From NCBI RefSeq assembly GCF_019303475.1, contig NZ_JABLSI010000002.1:99213-163212 (forward strand): a stretch of DNA of 64,000 nucleotides, read 5' to 3'. The translations under genes and the position numbers were made by a program. The notes under the pieces were generated by a model. The model did not search any database. It was not told the origin of the DNA and saw only the letters and a program-made list of their open reading frames with translations. The DNA is from Streptomyces sp. JJ38. Its GTDB lineage: Bacteria; Actinomycetota; Actinomycetes; Streptomycetales; Streptomycetaceae. This document shows positions 45,775 through 54,981 of the stretch, in pieces (the stretch's first letter is position 1; each line of letters opens with the position of its first letter).

Positions 45775-48036
45775 ATGGTGACGTTCGCACAGGCGCAGGA
45801 GCGGGCGGAGCGCTGGATCAACGGCGGCGTCCCGGCGTACCAGCACCGCGAGGTGAGGGTGCGGGAGTTCGAGCTGGGCTTCGTGGCCTGGGCGGAGGAC
45901 CGCGCGGACGGACCGCGGGGCGACGGCGGGCTGACGCGGCTGGTGATCGCGCGGGACAGCGGTGAGTCGACGTTGTGGCCGGGCCTGTCGGTGGGTGAGG
46001 TGATCCGCCGGTATCTGGAGGAGTACGGGACGCGGGCGGATGCCGCGCCCGAGCCGGCGCCCCCGCGGCGGACGGATCTGGAGGCGACGTCGTTCCTGCT
46101 GTCGCCGCCCGACTGGCTACAGGAGGCCGCGGACCGGATGGGCATTCCGGACCGCCGTGGCGGTGAGCGTCCGACGGAGCCGACGCCCGCGGCGCCCGCG
46201 CAGGGCGGTGCGACGCCGCCCGCACCGGAGCCGCAGGCGGCACAGGCGGCACAGGCGGCGCAGGCGCCCGCGGAGCCCGCGCGCCCGGTGGTGGGCGGCT
46301 GGGCGGACACCTCGGACTCGGGTGAGGGCGAGTCGATCGCCCTGCCGGACACGGTGTTCAGCCCGCCGCTCGGCAGAGGCGACGACGAGCCCGGTGCGGG
46401 CGCCGTGCCGGAGCCCCCGGCGCCGGTGGCCGAGGCGCGCACGGAGCTGATGCCCGAGGGCAGCGCACTGCCGCCGACGAAGCTGTCCCCGGCGCTGGAG
46501 CGTCCGGCTCCGCCGGAGGAGGGCGAGAGCATCGCCTACGCGGCGACGAGCAAGGTGAAGCCGACGCCGCGGCCCTCGCGTGGCCGGGGTCCGACGGTGC
46601 CGCCGCCCCCGGGCGCGCCGGGGGTTCCGGGCGCCGGGCGCAAGCCGCAGGGTTCCTCGGGCTCGGGGAGCTCCGGCGGGGTGGCCGGTGGCTACGTGCC
46701 GACGCAGATGGTGTCGGCGGACGACGTGGCCGCGCAGGGCGGTACGGGCGAGCCGGGTCCGGGCACGCCGCCGTCCGGCGAGGGCTCGTCGGACGGCGGT
46801 GTGCACCACGCCGCGACGATGCTGGCGGGCCCGCAGGGCGGGCCGGGCCAGGGCGGTCAGCCGCCGGCACCGCCCACTCCGCCGGGCGGTACCGGTGGTG
46901 ACGTGCACCAGGCCGCGACGATGCTGGCGGGCCCGGGGCCGTCCGGTGCGAGCGCGCCGCCTCCGCCGCAGCCGCCCCCGGGGAGCCCGCAGCCTCCGCC
47001 GGGCGTGCCGCAGGGGCAGCCCGGTGGGCAGGCGTACGGCTATCCGCAGCAGCCGGGTGTGCCGATGGTCGGCCCCGGGTACATGGCGGTGCTGCGCTAT
47101 CGCGCTCCGGACGGCTCGGAGCAGCAGCTCATCCGGCGTTCCGCACCGGGGACGCCGCACCCGGAGTGGCAGATCTTCTACGAGCTGCGGTCGATGAACG
47201 TGCCGCCGCAGGAGGTGCTGGAGCTCCACACGGAGCTGGAGTCCTGTGATCTGCCGGGCGGCTACTGCGCCCGCATGGTCCGCGAGACGTGGCCGCAGGT
47301 GCGGGTGAGCCACACCGCTCCCTACGGAACCGACCACGGGTCGCGGCAGCAGGGCATGCGGCATCTGCTGACGCATCAGGGCGAGCTGCACCAGGTGGCG
47401 GACGGCCCGGCGCGCCCGGCTCCGGTGCGGGCGCCGTTGCAGCCGGTGCCGCAGGCCGCGCCGATCCCGCCGGACGGGATCGGGCAGGAGCTGCAGCAGG
47501 CGTTCGGCCCGCAGGGCGTGTTCCGGTTCGACCAGCGGGCCGTCTCCCGGCAGGGCGTGCCCGACGTCGTCGCGCAGACGCTGATGTGGGCGGGGCTGCC
47601 CATGGAGTTCGGCCCGTTCTTCTGGGCGCAGGCCCAGCCGGGGCGGCCGGTGCCGACGCTGGCGGAGCTGGCGCAGGAGCGCGGCGTGCAGCCGGGGCCG
47701 GACGCCGGGACGTATCTGGTGATGGGCAGCGACTTCGGCCGCCAGCTGTGCGTGCAGTACGGCACCGCGCACATCGTCGCCATCCCGCTGGAGGCGGCGC
47801 CGGACGGGGCACCCGCGCCGGCGCAGTTCGTCAACACCGGGCTGCCGGAGTTCGCCCGCTGCCTGGCGATGGCGGGGCGGATGTGGCGGCTGCGCTACGG
47901 CCTGACGCCGGATCAGGCGGGCCGCTGGACGGTGGATTTCCAGCAGCAGCTCGCCGCGCTCGACCCGGCGGCGCTGAGCCACCCGGAGAACTGGTGGTCG
48001 GTGCTGGTGGAGCAGCTCTGGGACGGGTTGCTGTAG
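45775..48036 (+). CDS. deaminase-like - SUKH-4 family protein with Pro/Gly-rich linker
   Basis: A 753-residue protein. Residues 1-85 form a small conserved module (AQERAERWINGG, FELGFVAWAED). Residues 90-430 are a low-complexity linker with repeats such as AATMLAGP (twice) and ESIA-containing motifs (twice). Residues about 436-520 resemble a nucleic-acid/nucleotide deaminase with HTELESCDLPGGYC as zinc region. Residues about 560-753 are a SUKH-4 immunity domain, ending in WWSVLVEQLWDGLL. GAGGGG in the end of the previous gene serves as ribosome binding site for ATG 45775, so both fusions are made together. No export signal is seen. Confidence 0.72.
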   Translation: MVTFAQAQERAERWINGGVPAYQHREVRVREFELGFVAWAEDRADGPRGDGGLTRLVIARDSGESTLWPGLSVGEVIRRYLEEYGTRADAAPEPAPPRRTDLEATSFLLSPPDWLQEAADRMGIPDRRGGERPTEPTPAAPAQGGATPPAPEPQAAQAAQAAQAPAEPARPVVGGWADTSDSGEGESIALPDTVFSPPLGRGDDEPGAGAVPEPPAPVAEARTELMPEGSALPPTKLSPALERPAPPEEGESIAYAATSKVKPTPRPSRGRGPTVPPPPGAPGVPGAGRKPQGSSGSGSSGGVAGGYVPTQMVSADDVAAQGGTGEPGPGTPPSGEGSSDGGVHHAATMLAGPQGGPGQGGQPPAPPTPPGGTGGDVHQAATMLAGPGPSGASAPPPPQPPPGSPQPPPGVPQGQPGGQAYGYPQQPGVPMVGPGYMAVLRYRAPDGSEQQLIRRSAPGTPHPEWQIFYELRSMNVPPQEVLELHTELESCDLPGGYCARMVRETWPQVRVSHTAPYGTDHGSRQQGMRHLLTHQGELHQVADGPARPAPVRAPLQPVPQAAPIPPDGIGQELQQAFGPQGVFRFDQRAVSRQGVPDVVAQTLMWAGLPMEFGPFFWAQAQPGRPVPTLAELAQERGVQPGPDAGTYLVMGSDFGRQLCVQYGTAHIVAIPLEAAPDGAPAPAQFVNTGLPEFARCLAMAGRMWRLRYGLTPDQAGRWTVDFQQQLAALDPAALSHPENWWSVLVEQLWDGLL

Positions 48037-48138
48037 CCCGGGTTCCTTCGCACACGCCTGACGGGGTTCGTCCCGGGATGGGCTGCTATGCCGCATCCTG
48101 GGACGACGGACGCGCTCGAGTGGAAGAGGCCTACAGGG

Positions 48139-49026
48139 ATGTCTCCGACGAAGTCACCGCACGGCTTCGACGTCGTACGGGGCCGTGGCTACCGGCCCGC
48201 GCAGGTGGACCGGCAGGTCGACGGCCTCCGGCGGGAGATCGAGGAGGCGCGCGGGTCGCTGGAGAGGCTGGAGGTCCTCGCCAGGGAGCTGGGCGAGGAG
48301 GCGGAGCGGCTGCACGCGGTGGTGGCGGCTCTGCCACCACCGACGTTCGAGTCGCTGGGAGCGCGCGCCCAGTCGCTGCTGGCCGAGGTGGAGGCCGAGG
48401 CGGCGGCGGTGCGGGGCGCCGGCGAGGAGGACGCGGCCCGGCTGCGGGCCGAGGCCGAGGAGGCGGGCCGGGCCCGGCGGGAGGCCGCGGCGGCGGAGGC
48501 CGCGCGAACCCGGTCGGCCGGGACGGAGGCCGCGGACGGGGTGCTGGCCGAGGCCCGGGCGCGGGCGGACGAGCTGCGCGAGGAGGCCCGGGAGGCCGCC
48601 GGCCGGGTGCGCGGGGAGGCCGAGGAGGCGCTGCGCGAGGTCTCGGAGCGGTGCACGGCGCTGCTGGAGGGCCAGGAGCGGGAGCACCGGGCACGGCGGG
48701 AGTCGGCCGAGGGTGAGCTGGCGGCGCGGGAGGCCGAGGTGGCGGCCCGGGTGACGGCGCTGGAGGAGCGCGGCCGGGAGGCGCTGGCGGCGGCGCGGCG
48801 CGAGCAGGCGGAGGCGGAGCGCGCGGCGCAGCTGGCCGAGGAGGAGGCACGGTCCGAGGCCGAGGGGCTGGTGGCCACGGCCCGCTCCGAGGAGGAGCGG
48901 GTCGAGGCGGAGACGGCGCGGCTGCTGCGGGAGCACGGCGAGGAGGCGGACGAGCTGCGCGAACACCTGGCGCGGGTGCGGGCCTCGCTGGCGGCCCTCA
49001 CCGGCCGCGGCCACGTGGCCGACTGA
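48139..49026 (+). CDS. DivIVA-like/FilP-like coiled-coil protein
   Basis: A 295-residue protein. A short N-terminal segment with FDVVRGRGYRPAQVDRQVDGL resembles the DivIVA membrane-targeting start, and the remaining about 260 residues are nearly continuous Ala/Glu/Arg-rich coiled coil. Similar proteins in Streptomyces are annotated as cellulose-binding proteins or belong to the FilP/Scy cytoskeletal group. A role in polar growth or cell-wall organisation is inferred. ATG 48139 is chosen for the family start; a longer frame begins at 48088. Confidence 0.78.
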   Translation: MSPTKSPHGFDVVRGRGYRPAQVDRQVDGLRREIEEARGSLERLEVLARELGEEAERLHAVVAALPPPTFESLGARAQSLLAEVEAEAAAVRGAGEEDAARLRAEAEEAGRARREAAAAEAARTRSAGTEAADGVLAEARARADELREEAREAAGRVRGEAEEALREVSERCTALLEGQEREHRARRESAEGELAAREAEVAARVTALEERGREALAAARREQAEAERAAQLAEEEARSEAEGLVATARSEEERVEAETARLLREHGEEADELREHLARVRASLAALTGRGHVAD

Positions 49027-49145
49027 GCTCCGGGCCCCGGCGCGCGGTCCGCCGTCCGCGTCCCCGCGCGCCGGGCTGGCACCCGGTCCGCGGGGACGCA
49101 GCGGTATCCTTCGGGTGACATTCACCCGAAGCCGAAGGGCATACC

Positions 49146-50618
49146 GTGAGCGCCAACCGCCCGGCAGCCGTCGTCGTTCTCGCAGCGGGTGAGGGCACCC
49201 GCATGAAGTCGTCGACGCCGAAGGTTCTGCACGAGATCTGCGGGCGGTCGCTCGTGGGTCACGTCGTCGCCGCAGCCAGGGAACTGGACCCGGAGCATCT
49301 CGTCGTGGTCGTGGGCCACGCCCGTGAGCAGGTCGGTTCGCACGTGACGGGGCTGGACGCGGGTGCCCGCACGGCCGTGCAACACGAGCAGAACGGCACC
49401 GGGCACGCGGTGCGCATGGGGCTGGAGGAGCTGGCCGCGGACGGTGTGACGCTGTCCGGGACGGTGCTCGTCACCTGCGGGGACACGCCGCTGCTGACCG
49501 GGGAGACGCTGGCCGCGCTGGCCGCGGCGCACGCGTCCGAGGGCAACGCGGTGACGGTACTGTCGGCCCGGGTGCCGGACGCGACGGGGTACGGGCGGAT
49601 CGTGCGCGGGGCGGACGGTTCGGTCACCGCCATCGTCGAGCACAAGGACGCCACCGAGGAGCAGCTCGCCATCGGTGAGATCAACTCCGGGGTCTTCGCC
49701 TTCGACGCCGCGCTGCTGACCGAGGCGCTGGGCAAGGTGCGCACCGACAACAGCCAGGGCGAGGAGTACCTCACCGACGTGCTGGGCATCCTGCGCGGGG
49801 AGGGCCACCGGGTGGGAGCCGCCGTCGCCGCGGACCACCGGGAGATCGTCGGTATCAACAACCGGGTGCAGCTCGCCCAGGCCCGTCGGCTGCTGAACGA
49901 CCGGCTGCTGGAGCGGGCGATGCTGGCCGGGGTGACGGTCGTGGACCCGGCGTCGACATGGGTGGACGTGACGGTGACGTTCGAGCCGGACGCCCTCGTC
50001 CACCCCGGTACGCAGCTGCTGGGCTCGACGCACCTGTCCGCGGGCTGCGAGGTCGGCCCGCAGGCGCGGCTGACGGACACGTTCGTCGGCGCGGAGGCCG
50101 AGGTCACGCACACCGTGGCGGTCGGCGCCCGGATCGGCGCGCAGGCGTCGGTGGGCCCGTACACGTATCTGCGGCCGGGCACCGAGCTGGGCCTGAAGTC
50201 CAAGGCGGGCACGTACGTGGAGATGAAGAACGCGCGGGTGGGCGAGGGCACGAAGGTCCCGCACCTGTCCTACGTGGGCGACGCCACGATCGGGGAGTAC
50301 ACGAACATCGGCGCGGCCAGCGTGTTCGTGAACTACGACGGCGAGACCAAGCACCACACGACCATCGGCTCCCACTGCAAGACGGGCTCGGACAACATGT
50401 TCGTCGCGCCGGTGACCGTCGGGGACGGCGCCTACACGGCGGCCGGCTCGGTGATCACCAAGGACGTACCGCCCGGCTCGCTGGCCGTGGCGCGCGGGCA
50501 GCAGCGCAACATCGAGGGCTGGGTGGCTCGCAAGCGGCCCGGCAGTGCCGCGGCGCAGGCGGCCCAGACGGCACGCCCGGCGCAGGACGCGGAGGATTCC
50601 GGCATCCGGAAGGCATGA
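49146..50618 (+). CDS. glmU: bifunctional UDP-N-acetylglucosamine pyrophosphorylase / GlcN-1-P acetyltransferase
   Basis: A 490-residue GlmU. The N-terminal pyrophosphorylase has LAAGEGTRMKSSTPKVLHEICG (12-33), QNGTGHAV and CGDTPLL; the C-terminal half is a left-handed beta helix with the acetyltransferase residues in YVEMKNARVGEGTKVPHLSYVGDA and NIGAASVFVNYDG. It makes UDP-GlcNAc for peptidoglycan. The C-terminal 30 residues are an Ala/Gln-rich extension found in actinobacteria. The start is GTG 49146 behind GAAGGG. prs follows after 99 bp. Confidence 0.96.
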   Translation: MSANRPAAVVVLAAGEGTRMKSSTPKVLHEICGRSLVGHVVAAARELDPEHLVVVVGHAREQVGSHVTGLDAGARTAVQHEQNGTGHAVRMGLEELAADGVTLSGTVLVTCGDTPLLTGETLAALAAAHASEGNAVTVLSARVPDATGYGRIVRGADGSVTAIVEHKDATEEQLAIGEINSGVFAFDAALLTEALGKVRTDNSQGEEYLTDVLGILRGEGHRVGAAVAADHREIVGINNRVQLAQARRLLNDRLLERAMLAGVTVVDPASTWVDVTVTFEPDALVHPGTQLLGSTHLSAGCEVGPQARLTDTFVGAEAEVTHTVAVGARIGAQASVGPYTYLRPGTELGLKSKAGTYVEMKNARVGEGTKVPHLSYVGDATIGEYTNIGAASVFVNYDGETKHHTTIGSHCKTGSDNMFVAPVTVGDGAYTAAGSVITKDVPPGSLAVARGQQRNIEGWVARKRPGSAAAQAAQTARPAQDAEDSGIRKA

Positions 50619-50717
50619 CCACCGTCACACCTGCAAAAGGACGGCCGATGACGAGGTGTGCCCACCGGGGCGTACCGTGATAGGCGCACAACCACCGCAG
50701 CCCAAGGAGACACCGCA

Positions 50718-51692
50718 GTGACCGGGATCAAGACGACCAGCGAGAAGAAGCTGATGCTCTTCTCCGGCCGCGCTCACCCCAAGCTGGCCGAGGAGGTGGC
50801 CAGCGAGCTCGGGGTGGACCTGGTCCCGACGAAGGCCATCGACTTCGCGAACGGTGAGATCTACGTCCGCTTCCAGGAGTCGGTGCGCGGCGCCGACTGC
50901 TTCCTGATCCAGAGCCACACGGCTCCGATCAACAAGTGGATCATGGAACAGCTCATCATGATCGACGCGCTGAAGCGGGCCTCCGCGCGCAGCATCTCGG
51001 TCGTGATCCCGTTCTACGGCTACGCCCGGCAGGACAAGAAGCACCGCGGCCGCGAGCCGATCTCGGCCCGCCTCATGGCCGACCTGCTGAAGACGGCCGG
51101 CGCCGACCGGGTGCTGAGCGTCGATCTCCACGCCGACCAGGTGCAGGGCTACTTCGACGGTCCCGTCGACCACCTGTTCGCGCTGCCGGTGCTCACCGAC
51201 TACATCGCCAACCGGGTGGACCGGGACAAGCTGACGGTCGTGTCCCCCGACGCCGGCCGGGTGCGTGTCGCCGATCGCTGGGCGGACCGGCTGGGCGCCC
51301 CGCTGGCCATCGTGCACAAGCGCCGGGACCCGGACGTGGCGAACCAGGTCACCGTGCACGAGGTCGTCGGTGACGTGGAGGGCCGCGTCTGCGTGCTCGT
51401 CGACGACATGGTGGACACCGGCGGCACCATCTGCGCGGCGGCGGACGCCCTCTTCGCCAACGGCGCCGAGGACGTCATGGTCACCGCGACCCACGGCATC
51501 CTGTCCCACCCGGCTCCGGACCGGCTGAAGAACTCCCGGGTGAGCGAGTTCGTCTTCACGGACACGCTGCCCACCCCGGAGGCGCTGGACATGGACAAGA
51601 TCACCGTCCTGTCGATCGCCCCGACCATCGCCCGCGCGGTGCGCGAGGTGTTCGAGGACGGCTCCGTCACCAGCCTCTTCGAGGAGGCCTGA
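50718..51692 (+). CDS. prs: ribose-phosphate pyrophosphokinase
   Basis: A 324-residue class I PRPP synthetase: PFYGYARQDKKHRGREPISARL near 101-122, DLHADQVQGYF, the flexible-loop HKRRD, and the PRPP-binding VDDMVDTGGT near 231-240. It makes PRPP for purine, pyrimidine, histidine and tryptophan synthesis. The start is GTG 50718, set by AAGGAG 9 nt upstream. Confidence 0.96.
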   Translation: MTGIKTTSEKKLMLFSGRAHPKLAEEVASELGVDLVPTKAIDFANGEIYVRFQESVRGADCFLIQSHTAPINKWIMEQLIMIDALKRASARSISVVIPFYGYARQDKKHRGREPISARLMADLLKTAGADRVLSVDLHADQVQGYFDGPVDHLFALPVLTDYIANRVDRDKLTVVSPDAGRVRVADRWADRLGAPLAIVHKRRDPDVANQVTVHEVVGDVEGRVCVLVDDMVDTGGTICAAADALFANGAEDVMVTATHGILSHPAPDRLKNSRVSEFVFTDTLPTPEALDMDKITVLSIAPTIARAVREVFEDGSVTSLFEEA

Positions 51693-51730
51693 CCGCAGGG
51701 CCGGGCCCTGGGGCCGGTTGATCGATTTAC

Positions 51731-51787
51731 GGTGCGGCCTCCCGGCCGGGTACCCTGAGCGGGTTGCTCGGCGAGGGAGGCCGCACC
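51731..51787 (+). ncRNA. rplY leader hairpin / possible operator
   Basis: Arms 51731-51743 and 51775-51787 are perfectly complementary over 13 bp around a 31-nt loop that contains GGGTACCCT. It lies about 100 nt before rplY. It may terminate prs read-through, carry a promoter (GGGTAC recalls stress-sigma -10 elements), or act as a leader bound by protein L25. Confidence 0.45.
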
Positions 51788-51889
51788 GTTCTCACGGCGC
51801 GGTGGTCCGTAATCGACGCGCTCTTCGTAGCAGGCCGTTCGTGGCCGGGTGACGTGTAGCGATTCACCCCCAGACGAGGAGCGAACGTC

Positions 51890-52474
51890 ATGTCCGAAGT
51901 GAAGCTTTCCGCCACGATCCGCACCGAGTTCGGCAAGGGCGCGTCCCGGCGACTGCGGGCCAAGGAGCAGGTCCCCGGCGTGATCTACGGCCACGGTGCC
52001 GAGCCGGTGCACGTCGTCATCCCCGCCTACGACCTGATGATGGCCCTGAAGACCTCGAACGTCCTGATCAACCTGGACGTGGAGGGCAAGAAGGAGCTGT
52101 GCATCCCCAAGGCCGTGCAGCGTGAGGCCATCCGCGGCTTCCTCGTCCACATCGACCTGCTCACGGTCAAGAAGGGCGAGCAGGTCGACGTCGAGATCCC
52201 GCTGGTCACCGAGGGCGACCTGGCCCCGGGTCAGCACATCCTCGAGCACTCGCTCAACGCTCTGCCGGTCCACGCCGAGGCGACGCACATCCCGGAGTCG
52301 GTCACCGTCTCCATCGCCGGTCTGGCCGCCGGTGACAGCGTCCTGGCCAAGGACGTGAAGCTGCCCTCCGGCGTCACCCTGGCCGTCGACGGCGACACCA
52401 CCGTCATCCAGGTGCTGGCGGCGCAGGCTGAGGCCGCCGAGGAGGGCGAGGGCGAGGCCGAGTCCGCCGAGTGA
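51890..52474 (+). CDS. rplY: 50S ribosomal protein L25/general stress protein Ctc
   Basis: A 194-residue L25 of the two-domain TL5/Ctc type. The N-terminal 5S rRNA-binding domain (1-92) starts [30 protein letters not shown], and a C-terminal beta domain follows, with an acidic Ala/Glu tail. In Bacillus Ctc is stress-induced. The start is ATG 51890 with GAGGAGCG upstream. It is followed by two terminator hairpins. Confidence 0.93.
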   Translation: MSEVKLSATIRTEFGKGASRRLRAKEQVPGVIYGHGAEPVHVVIPAYDLMMALKTSNVLINLDVEGKKELCIPKAVQREAIRGFLVHIDLLTVKKGEQVDVEIPLVTEGDLAPGQHILEHSLNALPVHAEATHIPESVTVSIAGLAAGDSVLAKDVKLPSGVTLAVDGDTTVIQVLAAQAEAAEEGEGEAESAE

Positions 52475-52479
52475 CCCCA

Positions 52480-52536
52480 GGGGGTGTTTCCGAGACACCC
52501 CCCAGGGCCGGGCCGCGGTCTCCCGCGGCCCGGCCC
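52480..52536 (+). terminator. double terminator after rplY
   Basis: The first hairpin pairs 52480-52487 with 52495-52502 (8 bp). The second pairs 52505-52518 with 52523-52536 (14 bp perfect, TCTC tetraloop). Both lie within 65 bp of the rplY stop. Confidence 0.8.
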
Positions 52537-52598
52537 GTAGTGTGTGCATCCCCCGGGGCCGCGTCGGCCCCCGGAACCAGCCGCAGGGAGAAGCAGGC

Positions 52599-53192
52599 AT
52601 GAGCGAGTCCACCACCGGCCCCTGGCTGATCGCCGGGCTCGGCAACCCGGGCCCCGGGTACGCGGGGAACCGGCACAACGTGGGCTTCATGGTGGCCGAC
52701 CTGCTGGCCGAGCGGATGGGCTCGGCGTTCAAGGCGCACAAGGCCCGGGCCCAGGTCGTCGAGGGCCGTATCGGCCCGCCCGGTCCGGGCAGCCGGCGCG
52801 TGGTCGTGGCCAAGCCCATGACGTACATGAACCTCTCCGGCGGCCCGGTGACCGCCCTGGCCGACTTCTACAAGGTGCCGGTCGAGCGGATCGTCGTCGT
52901 CCACGACGAGCTGGACATCGACTACGGAGCGCTCCGCCTCAAGCTGGGCGGCGGGGACAACGGCCACAACGGCCTGAAGTCCATCACCAAGTCCCTGGGG
53001 AACGGGTACCACCGGGTGCGCTTCGGCGTGGGCCGTCCGCCGGGCCGGATGGCCGTCGCGGACTTCGTCCTCAAGGACTTCGGCTCGGCCGAGCGCAAGG
53101 AGCTGGACTACTTCGTCGACCGTGCCGCCGACGCCGCCGAGTGCCTGGTCATCGACGGTCTGCCGCGCGCCCAGAACACCTACAACACCTAG
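52599..53192 (+). CDS. pth: peptidyl-tRNA hydrolase
   Basis: A 197-residue Pth recycling peptidyl-tRNA. Catalytic and substrate motifs: [18 protein letters not shown] (catalytic His near 28), [16 protein letters not shown] and GHNGLKSI. The start is ATG 52599 with AGGGAG upstream. Its TAG is separated by a single base from the stop of the convergent tetR gene, and no terminator lies between. Confidence 0.95.
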   Translation: MSESTTGPWLIAGLGNPGPGYAGNRHNVGFMVADLLAERMGSAFKAHKARAQVVEGRIGPPGPGSRRVVVAKPMTYMNLSGGPVTALADFYKVPVERIVVVHDELDIDYGALRLKLGGGDNGHNGLKSITKSLGNGYHRVRFGVGRPPGRMAVADFVLKDFGSAERKELDYFVDRAADAAECLVIDGLPRAQNTYNT

Positions 53193-53193
53193 C

Positions 53194-53877
53194 TCACGCC
53201 TTGCGGTGCCCGATGAGGCGGGGGTGCTGCTCCAGCCCGTCGAGGCCGTGCCACGCGAGGTTCACCAGGTGGGCGGCGACGTCGGCCTTCTTCGGCTTGC
53301 GGGCGTTCAGCCACCACTGGCCGGTGAGGGCCACCATGCCGACGAGCGCCTGGGCGTAGAGCGGGGCGAGCTTCTCGTCGAAGCCGCGGGCGCTGAACTC
53401 CCGGCCGAGGATGTCCTCGACCTGCGTGGCGATGTCGCTGATCAGGGAGGCGAAGGTGCCCGTGGTGGAGGCGACGGGCGAGTCGCGCACGAGGATGCGG
53501 AAGCCGTCGGTGTAGGTGTCGATGTAGTCCAGCAGGGCGAAGGCGGCCTGCTCCAGCAGCTCGCGCGGGTGACCGCCGGTGAGGGCACTGGTCACCATGT
53601 CCAGGAGCTGGCGCATCTCGCGGTCGACGACGACGGCGTACAGCCCTTCCTTGCCGCCGAAGTGTTCGTAGACGACCGGCTTGGAGACCCCGGCCTTGGC
53701 CGCGATCTCCTCCACCGAGGTGGCCTCGAAGCCGCGCTCGGCGAACAGCCTGCGCCCGATGTCGAGAAGCTGCTCCCGACGTTCCTTCCCGGTCATGCGG
53801 CGTCGCGCACGCCGGGAAGGAGCGTCGGGTTTGTGCTGCTGGATACTGCTGTCATCGGTCGCCACGGCGACCATCAT
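53194..53877 (-). CDS. TetR-family regulator linked to the desaturase
   Basis: A 227-residue TetR protein: after a basic tail, the HTH domain (about 30-75) has GKERREQLLDIGRRLFAERG, VEEIAAKAGVSKPVVYEHFGGKEGL, then a helical ligand domain. ATG 53877 overlaps the desaturase stop codon (ATGA), so it is co-translated with it; together with the operator pair at 54949-54975 it is likely an autoregulated sensor of acyl chains or membrane fluidity. Confidence 0.88.
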   Translation of the reverse strand: MMVAVATDDSSIQQHKPDAPSRRARRRMTGKERREQLLDIGRRLFAERGFEATSVEEIAAKAGVSKPVVYEHFGGKEGLYAVVVDREMRQLLDMVTSALTGGHPRELLEQAAFALLDYIDTYTDGFRILVRDSPVASTTGTFASLISDIATQVEDILGREFSARGFDEKLAPLYAQALVGMVALTGQWWLNARKPKKADVAAHLVNLAWHGLDGLEQHPRLIGHRKA

Positions 53878-54911
53878 GCCGCGTCGGCCGTGGCCTTCTC
53901 CCGGCGGGAGGCTCGGGGGTCCTCGGCGCGCTTGGCGTCCAGGCGGTGCTCCTGCGGCCAGCGGACGTCGTAGGCCCAGCCGGCCTTCTCGAACCAGCGG
54001 ATGATGCGGGCGCTGGAGTCGATCTGGCCCCGCTGCACGCCGTGCCGGGCGCAGGTGGGGTCGGCGTGGTGCAGGTTGTGCCAGGACTCGCCGCAGGACA
54101 GCACGGCCAGCCACCACACGTTGCCGGAGCGGTCGCGGGACTTGAAGGGGCGCTTGCCGACGGCGTGGCAGATGGAGTTGATCGACCACGTGACGTGGTG
54201 CAGCAGCGCGACGCGGACCAGGGAGCCCCAGAAGAACGCGCTGAGCGCCCCCTCCCAGGACCAGGTGACCAGGCCGCCGACGAGGGCGGGGAACAGCAGG
54301 GAGACCGTCGTCCAGAGCACGAACTGACGGGAGACGGCCCGCAGGGCCGGGTCCTTGACGAGGTCGGGGGCGTACTTCTGCTGCGAGGTCTGCTCGGTGT
54401 CGAACATCCAGCCGATGTGGGCCCACCACAGGCCCTTCATCAGGGCCGGCACCGTCTCGCCGTAGCGCCACGGGGAGTGCGGGTCGCCCTCGGCGTCGGA
54501 GAACTTGTGGTGCTTGCGGTGGTCCGCGACCCAGCGCACGAGCGGACCCTCGACGGCCATGGAGCCGGCGATGGCGAGCGCGATGCGCAGGGGCCGCTTG
54601 GCCTTGAAGGAACCGTGGGTGAAGTAGCGGTGGAAGCCGATGGTGATGCCGTGGCACCCCAGGTAGTACATGAAGGCCATCAGGCCGAGGTCGAGCCAGC
54701 TGACTCCCCAGCCCCAGGCGAGCGGCACCGCGGCGACGAGGGCCACGAACGGCACCGCGATGAAGAGGAGCAGGGTGATCTGCTCCACCGAGCGGCGCTC
54801 CTCCCCGCCGAGGGTGGCGGAGGACACGGGCGGCTGGTCGTTCGCGGTGGTCAGGGCGGGTTCAGCGGTGGTGTCGACGGCGCCGTCGATCAGGTCTGGT
54901 GTCGTCGTCAT
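53874..54911 (-). CDS. acyl-CoA (stearoyl-CoA) delta-9 desaturase
   Basis: A 345-residue membrane di-iron desaturase with the three histidine boxes HRYFTH, HRKHH and HNLHH in family order, four transmembrane helices (two before box 1, two around 210-260), and a 35-residue disordered N-terminus. It introduces a double bond into saturated acyl chains. The start is ATG 54911 with AGGA 7 nt upstream. The promoter overlaps two TACG-N4-CGTA operators. Confidence 0.92.
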   Translation of the reverse strand: MTTTPDLIDGAVDTTAEPALTTANDQPPVSSATLGGEERRSVEQITLLLFIAVPFVALVAAVPLAWGWGVSWLDLGLMAFMYYLGCHGITIGFHRYFTHGSFKAKRPLRIALAIAGSMAVEGPLVRWVADHRKHHKFSDAEGDPHSPWRYGETVPALMKGLWWAHIGWMFDTEQTSQQKYAPDLVKDPALRAVSRQFVLWTTVSLLFPALVGGLVTWSWEGALSAFFWGSLVRVALLHHVTWSINSICHAVGKRPFKSRDRSGNVWWLAVLSCGESWHNLHHADPTCARHGVQRGQIDSSARIIRWFEKAGWAYDVRWPQEHRLDAKRAEDPRASRREKATADAA

Positions 54912-54948
54912 ATGTGTCCTCATCCGTCGGGGGGCGGCCCGGCCCACC

Positions 54949-54975
54949 TACGGGACCGTAACCTACGGTTTCGTA
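54949..54975. promoter_or_regulatory. tandem TetR-type operators of the desaturase operon
   Basis: TACGGGACCGTA (54949-54960) and TACGGTTTCGTA (54964-54975) are TACG-N4-CGTA dyads with a 15-bp period, just downstream of a CATACT box (minus strand, 54981-54976). Binding there would block transcription. Confidence 0.6.
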
Positions 54976-54981
54976 AGTATG

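Noticed and set aside
51724..51753. Clear SigB-type promoter before rplY
   Set aside because: GGGTAC is present, but no GTTT-type -35 lies 14-16 bp upstream, so it is mentioned only as a possibility.
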